A stretch of 40,363 bases of DNA from Fen731 sp964481885 (GCA_964481885.1 CAYZUS010000017.1:1-40363); one strand, 5' to 3'. Counted from the stretch's first letter, positions 1 through 8,230 are shown. Notes: generated by a model from the sequence alone, not told the origin. Numbers and translations are program-made.

Positions 1-47
1 AGATGCGAGAGCTGCAGAGTGAGTTTGAAAAATCTTATCAGGAATAA
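1..47 (+). CDS. C-terminal tail of a gene entering from the left (partial)
   Basis: The frame that begins at base 3 reads MRELQSEFEKSYQE and then stops at TAA (45-47). The charged, helix-like composition is what the tail of a real protein often looks like, but fourteen codons cannot identify a family. It would converge on the glutaredoxin-like gene on the other strand, with 43 bases between the two stops. It could also be chance. Confidence 0.35.
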   Translation, partial: MRELQSEFEKSYQE

Positions 48-90
48 CAAAGCTTGATGATGCCTAAAGGCTAAGCCATTTTTATAATTT

Positions 91-318
91 CTAAAGATCA
101 AGAAGCTTATCCAGCTGGTCCTTTTCAAAACCTATAACGAAACGGCCGTCTTTTACTGTTGTTGGTGCAGACTCCTGTTTTGTTAAATCCATCATTTCCT
201 GCCTGCCTTCAAAATCTTCTTCCACGTCTATATTTTCATAAACAACACCTTTTAAGTCCAGGTATTTTTTAACTTTGGCGCACCACGGGCAATCCGAAAC
301 AGTATAAACTTTTACCAT
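91..318 (-). CDS. Glutaredoxin-like thiol-disulfide protein
   Basis: This 75-residue protein has a thioredoxin fold of glutaredoxin/NrdH size. The redox motif CPWC lies at residues 10-13 directly after the first strand, and the segment SAPTTV near residue 50 sits where the family has its cis-proline. It probably reduces protein disulfides or acts as an electron donor in the cytosol. It is the last gene of an apparent three-gene operon: the upstream flavoprotein stops 6 bases before its ATG, and a purine-rich GGAAGG lies about 10 bases upstream of the ATG. The neighbours, a thioredoxin-reductase-like enzyme and a GPx-family peroxidase, suggest it carries electrons between them. I infer that role from context; whether it uses glutathione cannot be told from the sequence. 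Confidence 0.9.
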   Translation of the reverse strand: MVKVYTVSDCPWCAKVKKYLDLKGVVYENIDVEEDFEGRQEMMDLTKQESAPTTVKDGRFVIGFEKDQLDKLLDL

Positions 319-324
319 CCCAAG

Positions 325-1263
325 TCATTCCTTCCCTGTTGAATTTATGAATTTTTCAGCCATCAGGGCAGCCACTGTCCCATCGCTGGCTGCTGTGGTA
401 ACCTGCCTGAATAATTTGCTTCTTACGTCGCCGGCTGCAAATACCCCTTTAACATTAGTTTCCGTAGTTTCACCTGCCAGAATATAACCATATTTGTCCA
501 GTGTGATATATTCCTTGTACAGATCTGTCCTTGGAATAAGCCCCACATAAACAAATACTCCATCCAGATTTAGTTTGCTTGTTTGCCCGGTTTTCACATT
601 CTCTATGACAATATTCGTTATCTTTTCATCACCGTTTGCATGCCTTACTTCACTGTTCCAAAGAATATGCACCTTTGGGTTTGCAAAAACTTCATCCTGT
701 ATTTTAGTTTCAGCCTGGAAATAATCAAATTGCTGTATAATAGTGATTTTTTTTACATACTTTGACAGGAACTTGACAGCAAGCAGGGCCGAATTACCTC
801 CTCCAACCACTGCGATTTCTTTTCCCTCGTAAATATGCCCATCACAAAGCTCGCAATAGTGTATTCCGTTCCCATGAAACTTCTTTTCTTCAGGTATTGG
901 CAATTCTCTTCTTTTCGCGCCGGCAGCTATTATGACAACCTTTGCGTTATACAGGGTACTTTCTGTTTCAACAAGCCTTTCATCATCTGTTAACTTTAGA
1001 GATACAATCCTGTCAAACTCATCCAGCAGAGCGCCTGATGCTATAACCTGCGCATTCATTTTTTCAACAAATTCAGTACCGCTGATTTTCAAAAATCCGG
1101 GCCAGTTTTCAATTGTATAAGCATCCCTTATCTGGCCGCCTACTATCTCATCTTCCAGAATGAGGGTTGAAAGTTTAAATTTGGAAGCATATATTCCAGC
1201 TGTAAGCCCAGCCGGTCCTGATCCTATGATTACAACATCTATATTTTTTTCAGGTTTGCTCAT
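325..1263 (-). CDS. trxB: Thioredoxin reductase-like FAD flavoprotein without the NADPH signature
   Basis: The protein has 312 residues, normal for low-molecular-weight thioredoxin reductases. The FAD-binding GSGPAG is at residues 14-19, the redox-active pair is CELC (137-140, usually CATC), a second nucleotide motif GGGNSA is at 154-159, and the FAD-binding C-terminus contains AAGDVRSKLFRQ. The HRRxxxR segment that binds the 2'-phosphate of NADPH in classical enzymes is replaced here by QQFDYFQ (about 177-183). NADH or another donor such as ferredoxin is therefore possible. The gene starts 11 bases after the stop of the GPx gene and ends 6 bases before the glutaredoxin gene, so the three are probably co-transcribed. 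The function is confident as a disulfide reductase flavoprotein; the electron donor is open. Confidence 0.92.
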   Translation of the reverse strand: MSKPEKNIDVVIIGSGPAGLTAGIYASKFKLSTLILEDEIVGGQIRDAYTIENWPGFLKISGTEFVEKMNAQVIASGALLDEFDRIVSLKLTDDERLVETESTLYNAKVVIIAAGAKRRELPIPEEKKFHGNGIHYCELCDGHIYEGKEIAVVGGGNSALLAVKFLSKYVKKITIIQQFDYFQAETKIQDEVFANPKVHILWNSEVRHANGDEKITNIVIENVKTGQTSKLNLDGVFVYVGLIPRTDLYKEYITLDKYGYILAGETTETNVKGVFAAGDVRSKLFRQVTTAASDGTVAALMAEKFINSTGKE

Positions 1264-1274
1264 TTTTACCCAGG

Positions 1275-1763
1275 TTATTGAATTTTTTCGATTAATTCTT
1301 TTATTTTGGATTCCAGTTTCTCAGGTGTTAATGCAGGTTCAAATCTTCCAGTAATATTGCCTTCAGAGTCAATAAGAAATTTTGTAAAGTTCCATTTGAT
1401 TGCACTGCCTAACAAGCCGCTGGGAGTTGATTTTTTGAGATAATCAAACAATGGTTCTGCGTTTTCCCCATTAACATCTATTTTTTTAAATATCGGGAAA
1501 GTCACTCCATAATTCAGCGAACAGAATGTTTTAATTTCTTCATCAGTGCCCGGATCCTGATTGGCAAATTGATTGCATGGAAAGGCGAATATTTCAAATT
1601 TCTCATTTCCATATTTCTCATATAATTTTTGGAGCCCCGCAAACTGCGGGGTAAAACCACATTTGCTTGCAGTATTGACAATTAAAATGACCTTTCCTTT
1701 GTACTGGCTTAGAGATACTTCCTTGCCAAGATTGTTTTTAACTGTAAAGTCATAAATATTCAT
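1275..1763 (-). CDS. Glutathione peroxidase family thiol peroxidase (Cys type)
   Basis: The 162-residue protein reduces H2O2 or organic peroxides with a peroxidatic cysteine. C35 lies in NTASKCGFT, Q in FPCNQF and W/N in KWNFTKF, which together give the Cys-Gln-Trp-Asn tetrad of the GPx family. The C35 codon is TGT, so this is not a selenoprotein. Bacterial Cys-type members are usually reduced by thioredoxin rather than glutathione, and the reductase-like flavoprotein and glutaredoxin genes that follow support such a chain. The ATG has a strong AAAGGAGG 8-9 bases upstream, so the start is secure. It appears to be the first gene of the operon. I did not find a convincing promoter in the AT-rich upstream stretch. 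Confidence 0.95.
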   Translation of the reverse strand: MNIYDFTVKNNLGKEVSLSQYKGKVILIVNTASKCGFTPQFAGLQKLYEKYGNEKFEIFAFPCNQFANQDPGTDEEIKTFCSLNYGVTFPIFKKIDVNGENAEPLFDYLKKSTPSGLLGSAIKWNFTKFLIDSEGNITGRFEPALTPEKLESKIKELIEKIQ

Positions 1764-1948
1764 ACCTGTATATCCTCCTTTTATATTTTATTAAACAATT
1801 GTAACATACTTTTCACAATTTAATTATTTTTGTGAGGACTTGACCGGGGATTGTTTTGAACTGGACACATTGCAGGCTATAATTATTCGTCAGCCGGTTT
1901 TAACTTAAACAAGTTTATGCATATCTTATGAGATTAGTATCAGTGCGC

Positions 1949-2527
1949 TCAGGAACCTTTTAAGCCGATTTCTTCTGCTGCTGTCTGCATTCCCTTTATT
2001 GTATGCTCTATGAGAACGTCCAACTCCATGCCCAGCATCGCTGCACCTTCTTCAATGACAGTGCGGTTTACTCCGGCTGCAAAGCCCTTTTGTTTCCATT
2101 TCTTTTTTACAGAATTTACGCCTAAATCCATGATGCTCTTGCCGGGCCTCAATACGACAACTGCTGCAATCAGCCCGGTCAGCTCATCTATCGCATACAG
2201 GACCTTTTCCATCTTATCGAGTGGTTCAATATCGTTTAAAAGCTTATAGCCATGGCTTTCGATTGCCCTTAAATAATCTTCAGGAAAATCATGCGGTGAA
2301 AGAATCTCCCTTACCAACTGGCAGTGCCTGTCCGGATACCTTTCGTAATCAATATCATGCAGAAGCCCTATTGTCCCCCACTTGTCCACTTCTTTTTTAC
2401 AGAATAGTTCTGCAAAATACCTCATGACAGCTTCGACTGCCAGTGCATGCCTTATCAGCCCATCGGTCTGCACATACTCATTAAGCAGTGCCATGTTAAA
2501 AACTCTGTCGGGCATAAAAGAAGCCAT
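1949..2527 (-). CDS. HD-domain metal-dependent hydrolase, unknown substrate
   Basis: The 192-residue protein has the HD-superfamily layout: a first histidine in LIRHALAVEAV, the diagnostic HD pair in LLHDIDYE, and a later histidine and aspartates in a helical body (IESHGYK, AIDEL). Such proteins are usually cytosolic phosphohydrolases acting on nucleotides or related phosphate esters; the substrate cannot be read from the sequence. The ATG at 2527 is preceded by GAGG about 7 bases away. The upstream epimerase gene stops 8 bases before it, so the two are probably one transcript, although their functions have no obvious link. Confidence 0.85.
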   Translation of the reverse strand: MASFMPDRVFNMALLNEYVQTDGLIRHALAVEAVMRYFAELFCKKEVDKWGTIGLLHDIDYERYPDRHCQLVREILSPHDFPEDYLRAIESHGYKLLNDIEPLDKMEKVLYAIDELTGLIAAVVVLRPGKSIMDLGVNSVKKKWKQKGFAAGVNRTVIEEGAAMLGMELDVLIEHTIKGMQTAAEEIGLKGS

Positions 2528-2535
2528 GGTTTACC

Positions 2536-3183
2536 TCATATTTTAAAATCATTCCCATAAATAAATTTATCTGAATTTTTATCCTCCAGCCAGCCGGCAA
2601 GAGTATGGGCATTTTTATCTTTTTCGGAAATGAATTCCGACGATGGCACTATGCTGTCAAAAACTGACTTAATCTCACTATTACAAAATGACCAGTCAAT
2701 GTCTTTTGACAAAGGTGAAATACCTGCTTCGCATCCCTGGCTGTATTCCCCGGTGCAAAAATACTCAACAAGGCTGTCTTCAGGCAGAAATATTCCGTGG
2801 GCAAAACCGGGCGGTATCCAGATCCATTCCCCAAAGTTGTCCTGCCTTTTTACCCTCATCTCATAAGCGACTATTTTTCCAAGTGTCGGTGAATTCTTCC
2901 TGATATCAAGTGCAAAATCTATCAGACTGCCTGTGACCGGACGGACCAGTTTACCCATATATGGGTTCCACTGAAAGTGCAGTCCCCGGAAAGTATTTTT
3001 ATATGAAAAACTCTCGTTTGCCTGCAAAAATTTCTCATCACTCGTAAATGGAAGATCTTTATTGCCGAAAAAATCACTGTTCCTGAAATGCTCAGTAAAA
3101 TAGCCCCGGTGGTCAGCAAAGCGGCCATATTTAAATACCTTTATTTCCGGTATTTTTAAATCAACTATTTCCAATATTTTCAT
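2536..3183 (-). CDS. rfbC: dTDP-4-dehydrorhamnose 3,5-epimerase-like protein (RmlC family)
   Basis: RmlC enzymes epimerise C3 and C5 of dTDP-4-keto-6-deoxyglucose on the way to dTDP-rhamnose. The cupin shows the family signatures in order: F-DHRGYFTE near the N-terminus, QANESFS, RGLHFQ with the catalytic histidine, KLVRPVTGS and IPPGFAHGI. A TTG at 3192 could start a slightly longer form. The ATG at 3183 is preferred because AAAGG lies 9 bases before it, whereas that sequence directly abuts the TTG. At about 215 residues it is somewhat longer than typical RmlC. No rfbA, rfbB or rfbD lies nearby, so it may act on another nucleotide-linked keto sugar. It precedes the HD-domain gene by 8 bases. 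Confidence 0.92.
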   Translation of the reverse strand: MKILEIVDLKIPEIKVFKYGRFADHRGYFTEHFRNSDFFGNKDLPFTSDEKFLQANESFSYKNTFRGLHFQWNPYMGKLVRPVTGSLIDFALDIRKNSPTLGKIVAYEMRVKRQDNFGEWIWIPPGFAHGIFLPEDSLVEYFCTGEYSQGCEAGISPLSKDIDWSFCNSEIKSVFDSIVPSSEFISEKDKNAHTLAGWLEDKNSDKFIYGNDFKI

Positions 3184-3310
3184 TTCTACCAACCTTTATA
3201 TATTAAATTTGAGTAATTATATCTTAATAAATAAATATTTTCCAAAACGGAATTTGCTTTTCTTAAGTGAGCTTCCTTAAAAACCATCACAAAACTGACT
3301 TTTAATAAAG

Positions 3311-3410
3311 NNNNNNNNNNNNNNNNNNNNNNNNNNNNNNNNNNNNNNNNNNNNNNNNNNNNNNNNNNNNNNNNNNNNNNNNNNNNNNNNNNNNNNNNNN
3401 NNNNNNNNNN
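3311..3410. other. Assembly gap of 100 N
   Basis: Exactly 100 N interrupt the sequence near the 3' end of the flavoprotein gene at 3411-4731. The round length suggests a placeholder. Unlike the second gap, the two flanks are not identical, so real sequence is probably missing here. Confidence 0.95.
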
Positions 3411-4731
3411 ATTTACTTAACGCAGCCTTCCCTGACACAAATCCGGATGACCATGCCCACTGAAGATTAAAACCACCTGAATCTCCGTCAACATCCATTA
3501 TTTCCCCGGCGAAATACAACCCTTTTATCAGTTTTGATTCCAGTGTATTTTGGTCTATCTCTGTGGTGTCAACACCTCCCCTGCTTACCTGAGCTTCCTT
3601 AAGTGCCCTTACCTTTTTTACTGACAACTCTGCCCTCTTTATAAAATTAATAAGCCTTGCTCTGTCATTTGCTGATATCTCTGATGCTTTTTTGTTTTGA
3701 TTTAGTCCTGCATGGCTTAAAATAACAGGTACAAGCTTTGATGGAAAAAGCCCAAGAAGAGAAATTGCCAGTGTCCTTTCTGTGCTGCTTTTGAAAATTT
3801 GTTCAATTTTTTTATTTAAAACCTGCTCTGTTATTTCAGGATAAAGATCGATATATATTTTTACGGAATGATTATTCAGCAGTGGGGATATTTTGCCGGC
3901 CTGTGCCATCACTGCAGGACCTGAGATTCCATAATTTGTAAAAAGACAATCACCAAAACTCTCATGAATAGTTTTACTGCCAACCATTGAAGTAATTTTG
4001 GCCTCTATTTTTACACCCTGGACTTCTTTTGGCCAGGATTCCTCGGTCTCGATTGGTACAAGGGCCGCAAAAATGGGAATGATCTTATGTCCCAGTTTGC
4101 CTGCCCAGTAAATTCCATCTCCTGATGAACCAAACTGAAAAGCAGCTTTTCCTCCGGTTGAAAGAATTACTTTTTTTGCTTCAAAGCTTTCTCCGTTTTC
4201 TGTTTTTATCAAAAAATTATTTGATTTGGATAAAGATTTAACAACAGTATTTGTCTCTATGGCAACTTTTGATTCTTCCAGGGCATATTTTAAAGCATCA
4301 ACAATTGTTGATGCCTGATTGGAGCGCGGGAAGACTCTTCCGTTGTCTTCTTCCTTAAGAGCCACACCCAGCGATTCAAAAAAATTTATTGTCTGATGCT
4401 GATCAAATTTTCCCACTATACTTTTAATAAATGGATCGCCCGCACCATGATATCTTTCGGTGCTTACGTTTTTATTTGTAAGATTGCACCGGCCATTGCC
4501 TGTTACAAGTATTTTTCGCCCGACAAACTCATTTTTTTCCAAAAGAATTACATTCGTCTTTGTGGGGGTGGTGTGGGCATGGTTGACCGTGTAGTCGGTG
4601 TTGGTAGTGTTGATAATGGTATCCTGGGTGGTGTCGGTGTCGTTTCCTGCGCAACCAGCATAGGCGGCGCTGACAGCTGCCATTAAGCCTGCCGGTCCGG
4701 CTCCTATTATAGCTAAATCATAAATTTTCAT
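3411..4731 (-). CDS. BaiN/HI0933-family FAD-dependent oxidoreductase, 3' end in the gap
   Basis: The N-terminus carries GAGPAG (10-15), and the family signature KILVTGNGRCNLTN follows the second strand. The C-terminus has GLYFAGEIMDVDGDSGGFN and WAWSSGF, typical of HI0933-like flavoproteins related to BaiN and YhiN. The family is flavin-dependent and cytosolic, usually with unassigned substrates. The reading frame runs into the N gap just after GKAALSK, where relatives also end, so the stop is probably inside the gap. The frame on the far side, which would stop at 3277, depends on a placeholder length and should not be trusted. Residues about 27-59 are a Thr/Asn/Asp-rich insert between helix 1 and strand 2 of the FAD fold. 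The ATG has only a weak ribosome site, with AAGG about 14 bases away. Confidence 0.88.
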
Positions 4732-4803
4732 TAAGAATATTTTACCTTAAACCCTGATATAATAAGAGAAAAAATATCCAACAATTTTTCATGAGGTTAC
4801 TTT

Positions 4804-5067
4804 TTGTTTCTGATTGCTCAGATTCAGCCAAAATATATCTGGAACATTTGGAAAGGACAGGAAAACTCTTTTAATGGATCTGTTCCCGGTGTTGGTGATG
4901 AAGCATACAATGGCCCAAAGGGCGCAGGGTCCAATTATGTACTGTTTTTCTTAAAGGGAGATACAGCTTTTTCAGTTTCAAGTTTTTTTAATAAAGGTGA
5001 CAGCAGCAATCCTTATTTCAGTGAGTAGCAGCTTATCGAGCTTGCAAAAATAATGCTTTCAAGATAG
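4804..5067 (+). pseudogene. Decayed ORF with an in-frame TAG, unknown family
   Basis: A frame opening with TTG at 4804 reads about 74 codons, including GSVPGVGDEAYNGPKG and YVLFFLKGDTAFSVSSFF, to TAG at 5026-5028. It continues sensibly in the same frame as QLIELAKIMLSR to a second stop at 5065-5067. The segment 'GVGDEAY ... KGDTAFSV' resembles the C-terminal half of small secreted or lipoprotein-like bacterial proteins, but I cannot name the family. There is no N-terminal signal sequence, which fits a truncated and interrupted remnant. A sequencing error at the TAG is the alternative. Confidence 0.5.
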
Positions 5068-5178
5068 ATGGCAAGTATCTGGAAATTATTTGAAGAACAT
5101 ATTTCCATGACCTTTAGTGTTTACAGAGTTTTGGGAGTAAAATATAATAATCAAATAATTTAGTGGAAAGGTGCAAAA

Positions 5179-5493
5179 ATGGCAAAAGTTGAAGTTGTGG
5201 CAGGAGCCTGCGGATTTAAAGCAGAAATAGAAGCAGTTTCTGAAGATGTCCAGCATGTAAGGCTTGATATCAGGACTGATTGTCCGAATTTTGCTGAATT
5301 TATAGAAGAGATAAAAGTAGTTAATGCATATGATGAAATAGAACCTGATTCAAAAAACGGAAAAATATTAAATCTGTGGCCCAAATATCTTCATTGTTCT
5401 GCCTGCCCGGTTCCATCAGGTATCATAAAAGCAGTGGAAGTGGCGGCAGGACTGGCATTACCAAAAGATGCAAGCATAAAGGTTACCCGGTAA
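5179..5493 (+). CDS. Small four-cysteine protein, DUF6951-type
   Basis: The 104-residue protein has cysteines at 11 (GACGF), 35 (TDCPNF), 73 and 76 (HCSACPVP), and the C-terminal segment AVEVAAGLALPKDASI. This pattern matches a conserved uncharacterised family that I recognise as DUF6951. The cysteine placement suggests metal or Fe-S binding, but this is inference. There is no signal peptide or membrane segment. The ATG is preceded by GGAAAGG 7 bases upstream, giving a secure start. It lies 102 bases before the HAD phosphatase on the same strand; a hairpin-forming inverted repeat lies between them. Confidence 0.8.
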   Translation: MAKVEVVAGACGFKAEIEAVSEDVQHVRLDIRTDCPNFAEFIEEIKVVNAYDEIEPDSKNGKILNLWPKYLHCSACPVPSGIIKAVEVAAGLALPKDASIKVTR

Positions 5494-5514
5494 CAGGCAT
5501 TCTGTAAAATAAAG

Positions 5515-5546
5515 AATTCCGGCTGCAAAAAGATATTTCCGGAATT
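5515..5546 (+). terminator. Inverted repeat after the DUF6951 gene, possible weak terminator
   Basis: AATTCCGG (5515-5522) and CCGGAATT (5539-5546) form a perfect 8-bp stem with a 16-base loop, 21 bases after the stop codon. No clean T run follows (the sequence continues TATCCTGTTTTC), so it is only a weak candidate for an intrinsic terminator or an attenuator ahead of the HAD gene. Confidence 0.35.
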
Positions 5547-5595
5547 TATCCTGTTTTCTTATAAAAGAGAGTTTAATTTAAAGGACCTGATAATA

Positions 5596-6390
5596 TTGAT
5601 AAAGTTAATAGCCCTGGATCTTGACGGAACACTCATAGCACCTGATCAGACCATAAGCAAAAGAAACAGGGAGACCATTAAGAAGTGTGTCAATATGGGC
5701 ATACTGGTCAGTATTCATACCGGACGTTGTGGTGCATCAGCTATCGAAATAATAAAAAGCCTGGAACTAAAAGGCTATCATGCATCTTCAAGCGGCGCTT
5801 CTCTTATAGATGAGGATTTAAAGCTTTGCTTCATGAAAAGAATGCCCGAAAAAACAGCTAAAGAACTATTTCTTGCCTGCAGGGAGTTAAAAGTACCTTA
5901 TATCAGCCAGACCTGTGATTCCCTTGCAACCCACGAAGTTGGTTTCAGTGAGTTAAATTATGTTGTTGAAAATGAATCTTTTTTTAAACATGTTCCCGAC
6001 ATGACAGCAGACGAAGTGGCGCAAAACACACTACAGATAACCTTGTTTTTAGACGATGATGACCCCAGGAACACATATTTCATTGACAGGTTTGGGGAAG
6101 CCTTAAAATTCAGGCGCGCGGGAAAGAAGTATGTCAATATTATAGACAATTCTGCCGGCAAACTTACAGGACTGAAAAGAGTAATGGAACTTGCTGGTTT
6201 AAAAAGGGAAGAGCTTATGGCAATTGGGGATACCGAAGTTGACCTGGGTATAATCAATTTTGCAGGGACAGGTGTTGCCATGGGAAATGCACCTGATGCG
6301 GTGAAAATAGCAGCAGATTATGTCAGCGCTCCATTCTATGAGGATGGTGTTGCCGAATCCATTGAAAGATTTGTTTTTGACAAGGTTTAA
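5596..6390 (+). CDS. Cof-type HAD-IIB phosphatase
   Basis: The 264-residue protein is a cytosolic haloacid-dehalogenase hydrolase, probably removing phosphate from a sugar phosphate or cofactor precursor. Motif I is DLDGT with the nucleophile D8 and acid D10, motif II is HTGR, and motif IV is GDTEVD, where most relatives have GDGxND. The C-terminal VAMGNAPDAVKIAADYV is typical of the Cof subfamily. The start is TTG with AAGGA 10 bases upstream; no in-frame ATG offers a better beginning. The substrate cannot be predicted. It follows the DUF6951 gene on the same strand. Confidence 0.9.
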   Translation: MIKLIALDLDGTLIAPDQTISKRNRETIKKCVNMGILVSIHTGRCGASAIEIIKSLELKGYHASSSGASLIDEDLKLCFMKRMPEKTAKELFLACRELKVPYISQTCDSLATHEVGFSELNYVVENESFFKHVPDMTADEVAQNTLQITLFLDDDDPRNTYFIDRFGEALKFRRAGKKYVNIIDNSAGKLTGLKRVMELAGLKREELMAIGDTEVDLGIINFAGTGVAMGNAPDAVKIAADYVSAPFYEDGVAESIERFVFDKV

Positions 6391-6462
6391 GATAAGAGCG
6401 ATTTCCTGAAATATTTAGTCAAACATGTAGAGCGTTTAATCCTCTTGATAGCTCCCTGTCTC

Positions 6463-6516
6463 TGATATGGCATTGTTTTGTCAACACCTTGACAACTTCC
6501 TGTCTCCGCCATATCA
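6463..6516. repeat. Nested inverted repeat between the HAD gene and the tRNA
   Basis: An outer perfect 9-bp pair, TGATATGGC (6463-6471) and GCCATATCA (6508-6516), encloses an inner perfect 7-bp pair, TTGTCAA (6478-6484) and TTGACAA (6489-6495), with a CACC loop. CCTGTCTC also occurs twice as a direct repeat beside the arms. It could terminate transcription of the HAD gene and of the oppositely oriented tRNA, or be a small mobile-element scar. There is no T run except the AAAATATTTT that follows. Confidence 0.5.
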
Positions 6517-6573
6517 AAATATTTTATTACAAGGTTTTAACCAAGAAAGCACTTGGAGCCGAGACTTCTGTAA

Positions 6574-6650
6574 TGGTAGGCGATATTGGATTTGAACCAA
6601 TGACCTCTGCGATGTGAACGCAGCGCTCTAACCAACTGAGCTAACCGCCC
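6574..6650 (-). tRNA. tRNA-Val, anticodon CAC
   Basis: The minus strand folds as a complete cloverleaf of 77 bases including an encoded CCA. The acceptor arms are GGGCGGT and ATCGCCT with two G-U pairs, followed by discriminator A. The D-arm is GCTC/GAGC, and the anticodon arm is CTGCG/CGCAG around TTCACAT, giving anticodon CAC for valine codon GUG. The T-arm is ATTGG/CCAAT with the standard TTCAAAT loop. No attachment-site duplication or integrase is seen beside it. Confidence 0.97.
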
Positions 6651-6884
6651 TTATTAATTCATTTTACCAAAACTATAAGGCCTTCGTCAAAAGCTATAAT
6701 TCAAGCGACCAAAATAAATCTGTCACTACTAGATTTAACTTCAATTTACAATCTTAATTCGCAAAAATATGCAGATTATATGTTTACTAAAGAATTTATT
6801 TATTTATGGTTGTAATTTAAATTTATGCAGCTTAATATTTTTAAAAACGTGTCTATTCCTGCGTCCGCCAGATTATGTACAGAG

Positions 6885-8225
6885 CTAATCATTGCTGTTA
6901 TTATCCAAACCCATTCTCAACAACCTTGCTGCGCCCATAAGTGCTGAATTGGGATTTATTTCCTCCAGATTATAGCCTAAGAACATCTTCCTCTTTATTT
7001 CGTATAAAAAACTATTGCCCTGACCTGTATAGTGAATAGTATCGGCAATTCGGGTAATATTTTTAAAATTTTTAACGGCTTTGTTTATGGGCCCGATAAC
7101 CCCAAGAATAATTGCCAGAATCATATCATCTCTTGTGGAGCTTAACGAAAGTTTTGAAAATCCGCCCTTCTTTCCGGACATGCTTAATCTGTCACCGCAC
7201 AAATAAGGTTGGAATTTTTCGATTGTTTTTAAATCAGTGCCTGACAATAATTTCACCAAATATTTTTCATAGAAATAGTCTTTTTCCATTTCCTGAAAGA
7301 AAATCTTTCTCCCCCACTCGATGGATATTCCCCCGGCACCAATTATATACATCGAGAGCCACTTCCCAAATACTGGATGGGCTCTCAAAATTAATTTTTT
7401 ATTTATGTAGGGCATATCAAGTGTTAAAGTTAAAGCCTCAACTGTTCCGGTAGTATTTAAAATATCCCCATTATTTATAAGGCCGGCTCCCAAAACTGCA
7501 CAGGCAGTGTCTGCTGCGCCCATCACAACAGGAACCCCGGATTTAATGCCTGTAAGTTCTGACATTTCTTTGTTTACATAACCTGCGACATGATGTGATT
7601 TTTGAATTTCAGGCAATAGGCCCCTGTTTATTTTAAGATCGTCAATTATCTCTTCTGCCCATCCTGACAAATCAACAGTTTTATACATACCTGTTAGCGA
7701 AGCGTTGGTTGGGTCCATTCCAAAATTACCGGTTAGTTTTTTTACCAGAAAAGTATTTGTATGGCCGAATTTATATGTTTTTTTATAAACAGGGCTTTCA
7801 TTGTCCTTTATCCAGAGTATCGATGACAAAGAAATCCCCCCTGGAAAGGGCAGGTTTCCCGTTAAAGATAAAAATTTTTGCTGGCCAACAGTGTTCAGGG
7901 CAGATAAGGATTGTTTTCTGCTTCTCCTGTCAAGATGAATTATCGCATTTCTTAGAGGATTGCCCATTTTATCAAGGGGTACAAGACCGGGGCAAAGAAC
8001 CGAAAGACCTATTCCCTCAATGTCTTTCAATTCATCTTTAAAAATGCTGATGCATTTAATCAAACGCTTTAAAATATCTTCAAAATCTATCTCAGCAAAA
8101 TCTGCTTTTGGAATTATCAGTTCAGTATCAACTGTGTTTATTGAATTTATGTTTAATTCATTATCAATAATTGCAGCTTTAATCCTTGATGTTCCGATGT
8201 CTACGGCTAAATATTTATTTTTCAT
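6885..8225 (-). CDS. FGGY-family carbohydrate kinase (XylB-like)
   Basis: The 446-residue protein phosphorylates a sugar or polyol with ATP in the cytosol. The first phosphate-binding motif DIGTSRIK is at the N-terminus, DRRS lies in the substrate region, and GAADTACAVLGAG contains the catalytic aspartate. NTTGT and the late GQGNSF and NSALMGAA complete the ASKHA fold. It is slightly shorter than typical xylulokinases, so the substrate is uncertain. The SDR gene stops 5 bases upstream and the Gfo/Idh/MocA gene precedes that. A short catabolic route of two oxidoreductases followed by phosphorylation is the natural reading. Confidence 0.92.
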   Translation of the reverse strand: MKNKYLAVDIGTSRIKAAIIDNELNINSINTVDTELIIPKADFAEIDFEDILKRLIKCISIFKDELKDIEGIGLSVLCPGLVPLDKMGNPLRNAIIHLDRRSRKQSLSALNTVGQQKFLSLTGNLPFPGGISLSSILWIKDNESPVYKKTYKFGHTNTFLVKKLTGNFGMDPTNASLTGMYKTVDLSGWAEEIIDDLKINRGLLPEIQKSHHVAGYVNKEMSELTGIKSGVPVVMGAADTACAVLGAGLINNGDILNTTGTVEALTLTLDMPYINKKLILRAHPVFGKWLSMYIIGAGGISIEWGRKIFFQEMEKDYFYEKYLVKLLSGTDLKTIEKFQPYLCGDRLSMSGKKGGFSKLSLSSTRDDMILAIILGVIGPINKAVKNFKNITRIADTIHYTGQGNSFLYEIKRKMFLGYNLEEINPNSALMGAARLLRMGLDNNSND

Positions 8226-8230
8226 ATATC

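Noticed and set aside
1651..1665. Selenocysteine in the GPx-type peroxidase
   Set aside because: The peroxidatic residue is encoded by TGT, not TGA, and no SECIS-like need arises.
3277..3310. Continuation of the HI0933-type gene beyond the first gap
   Set aside because: The frame depends on the placeholder length of the gap, and the peptide after it resembles nothing in the family.
6574..6650. tRNA-Val as an integration site of a genomic island
   Set aside because: No integrase gene and no repeated tRNA 3' end was found in the window.
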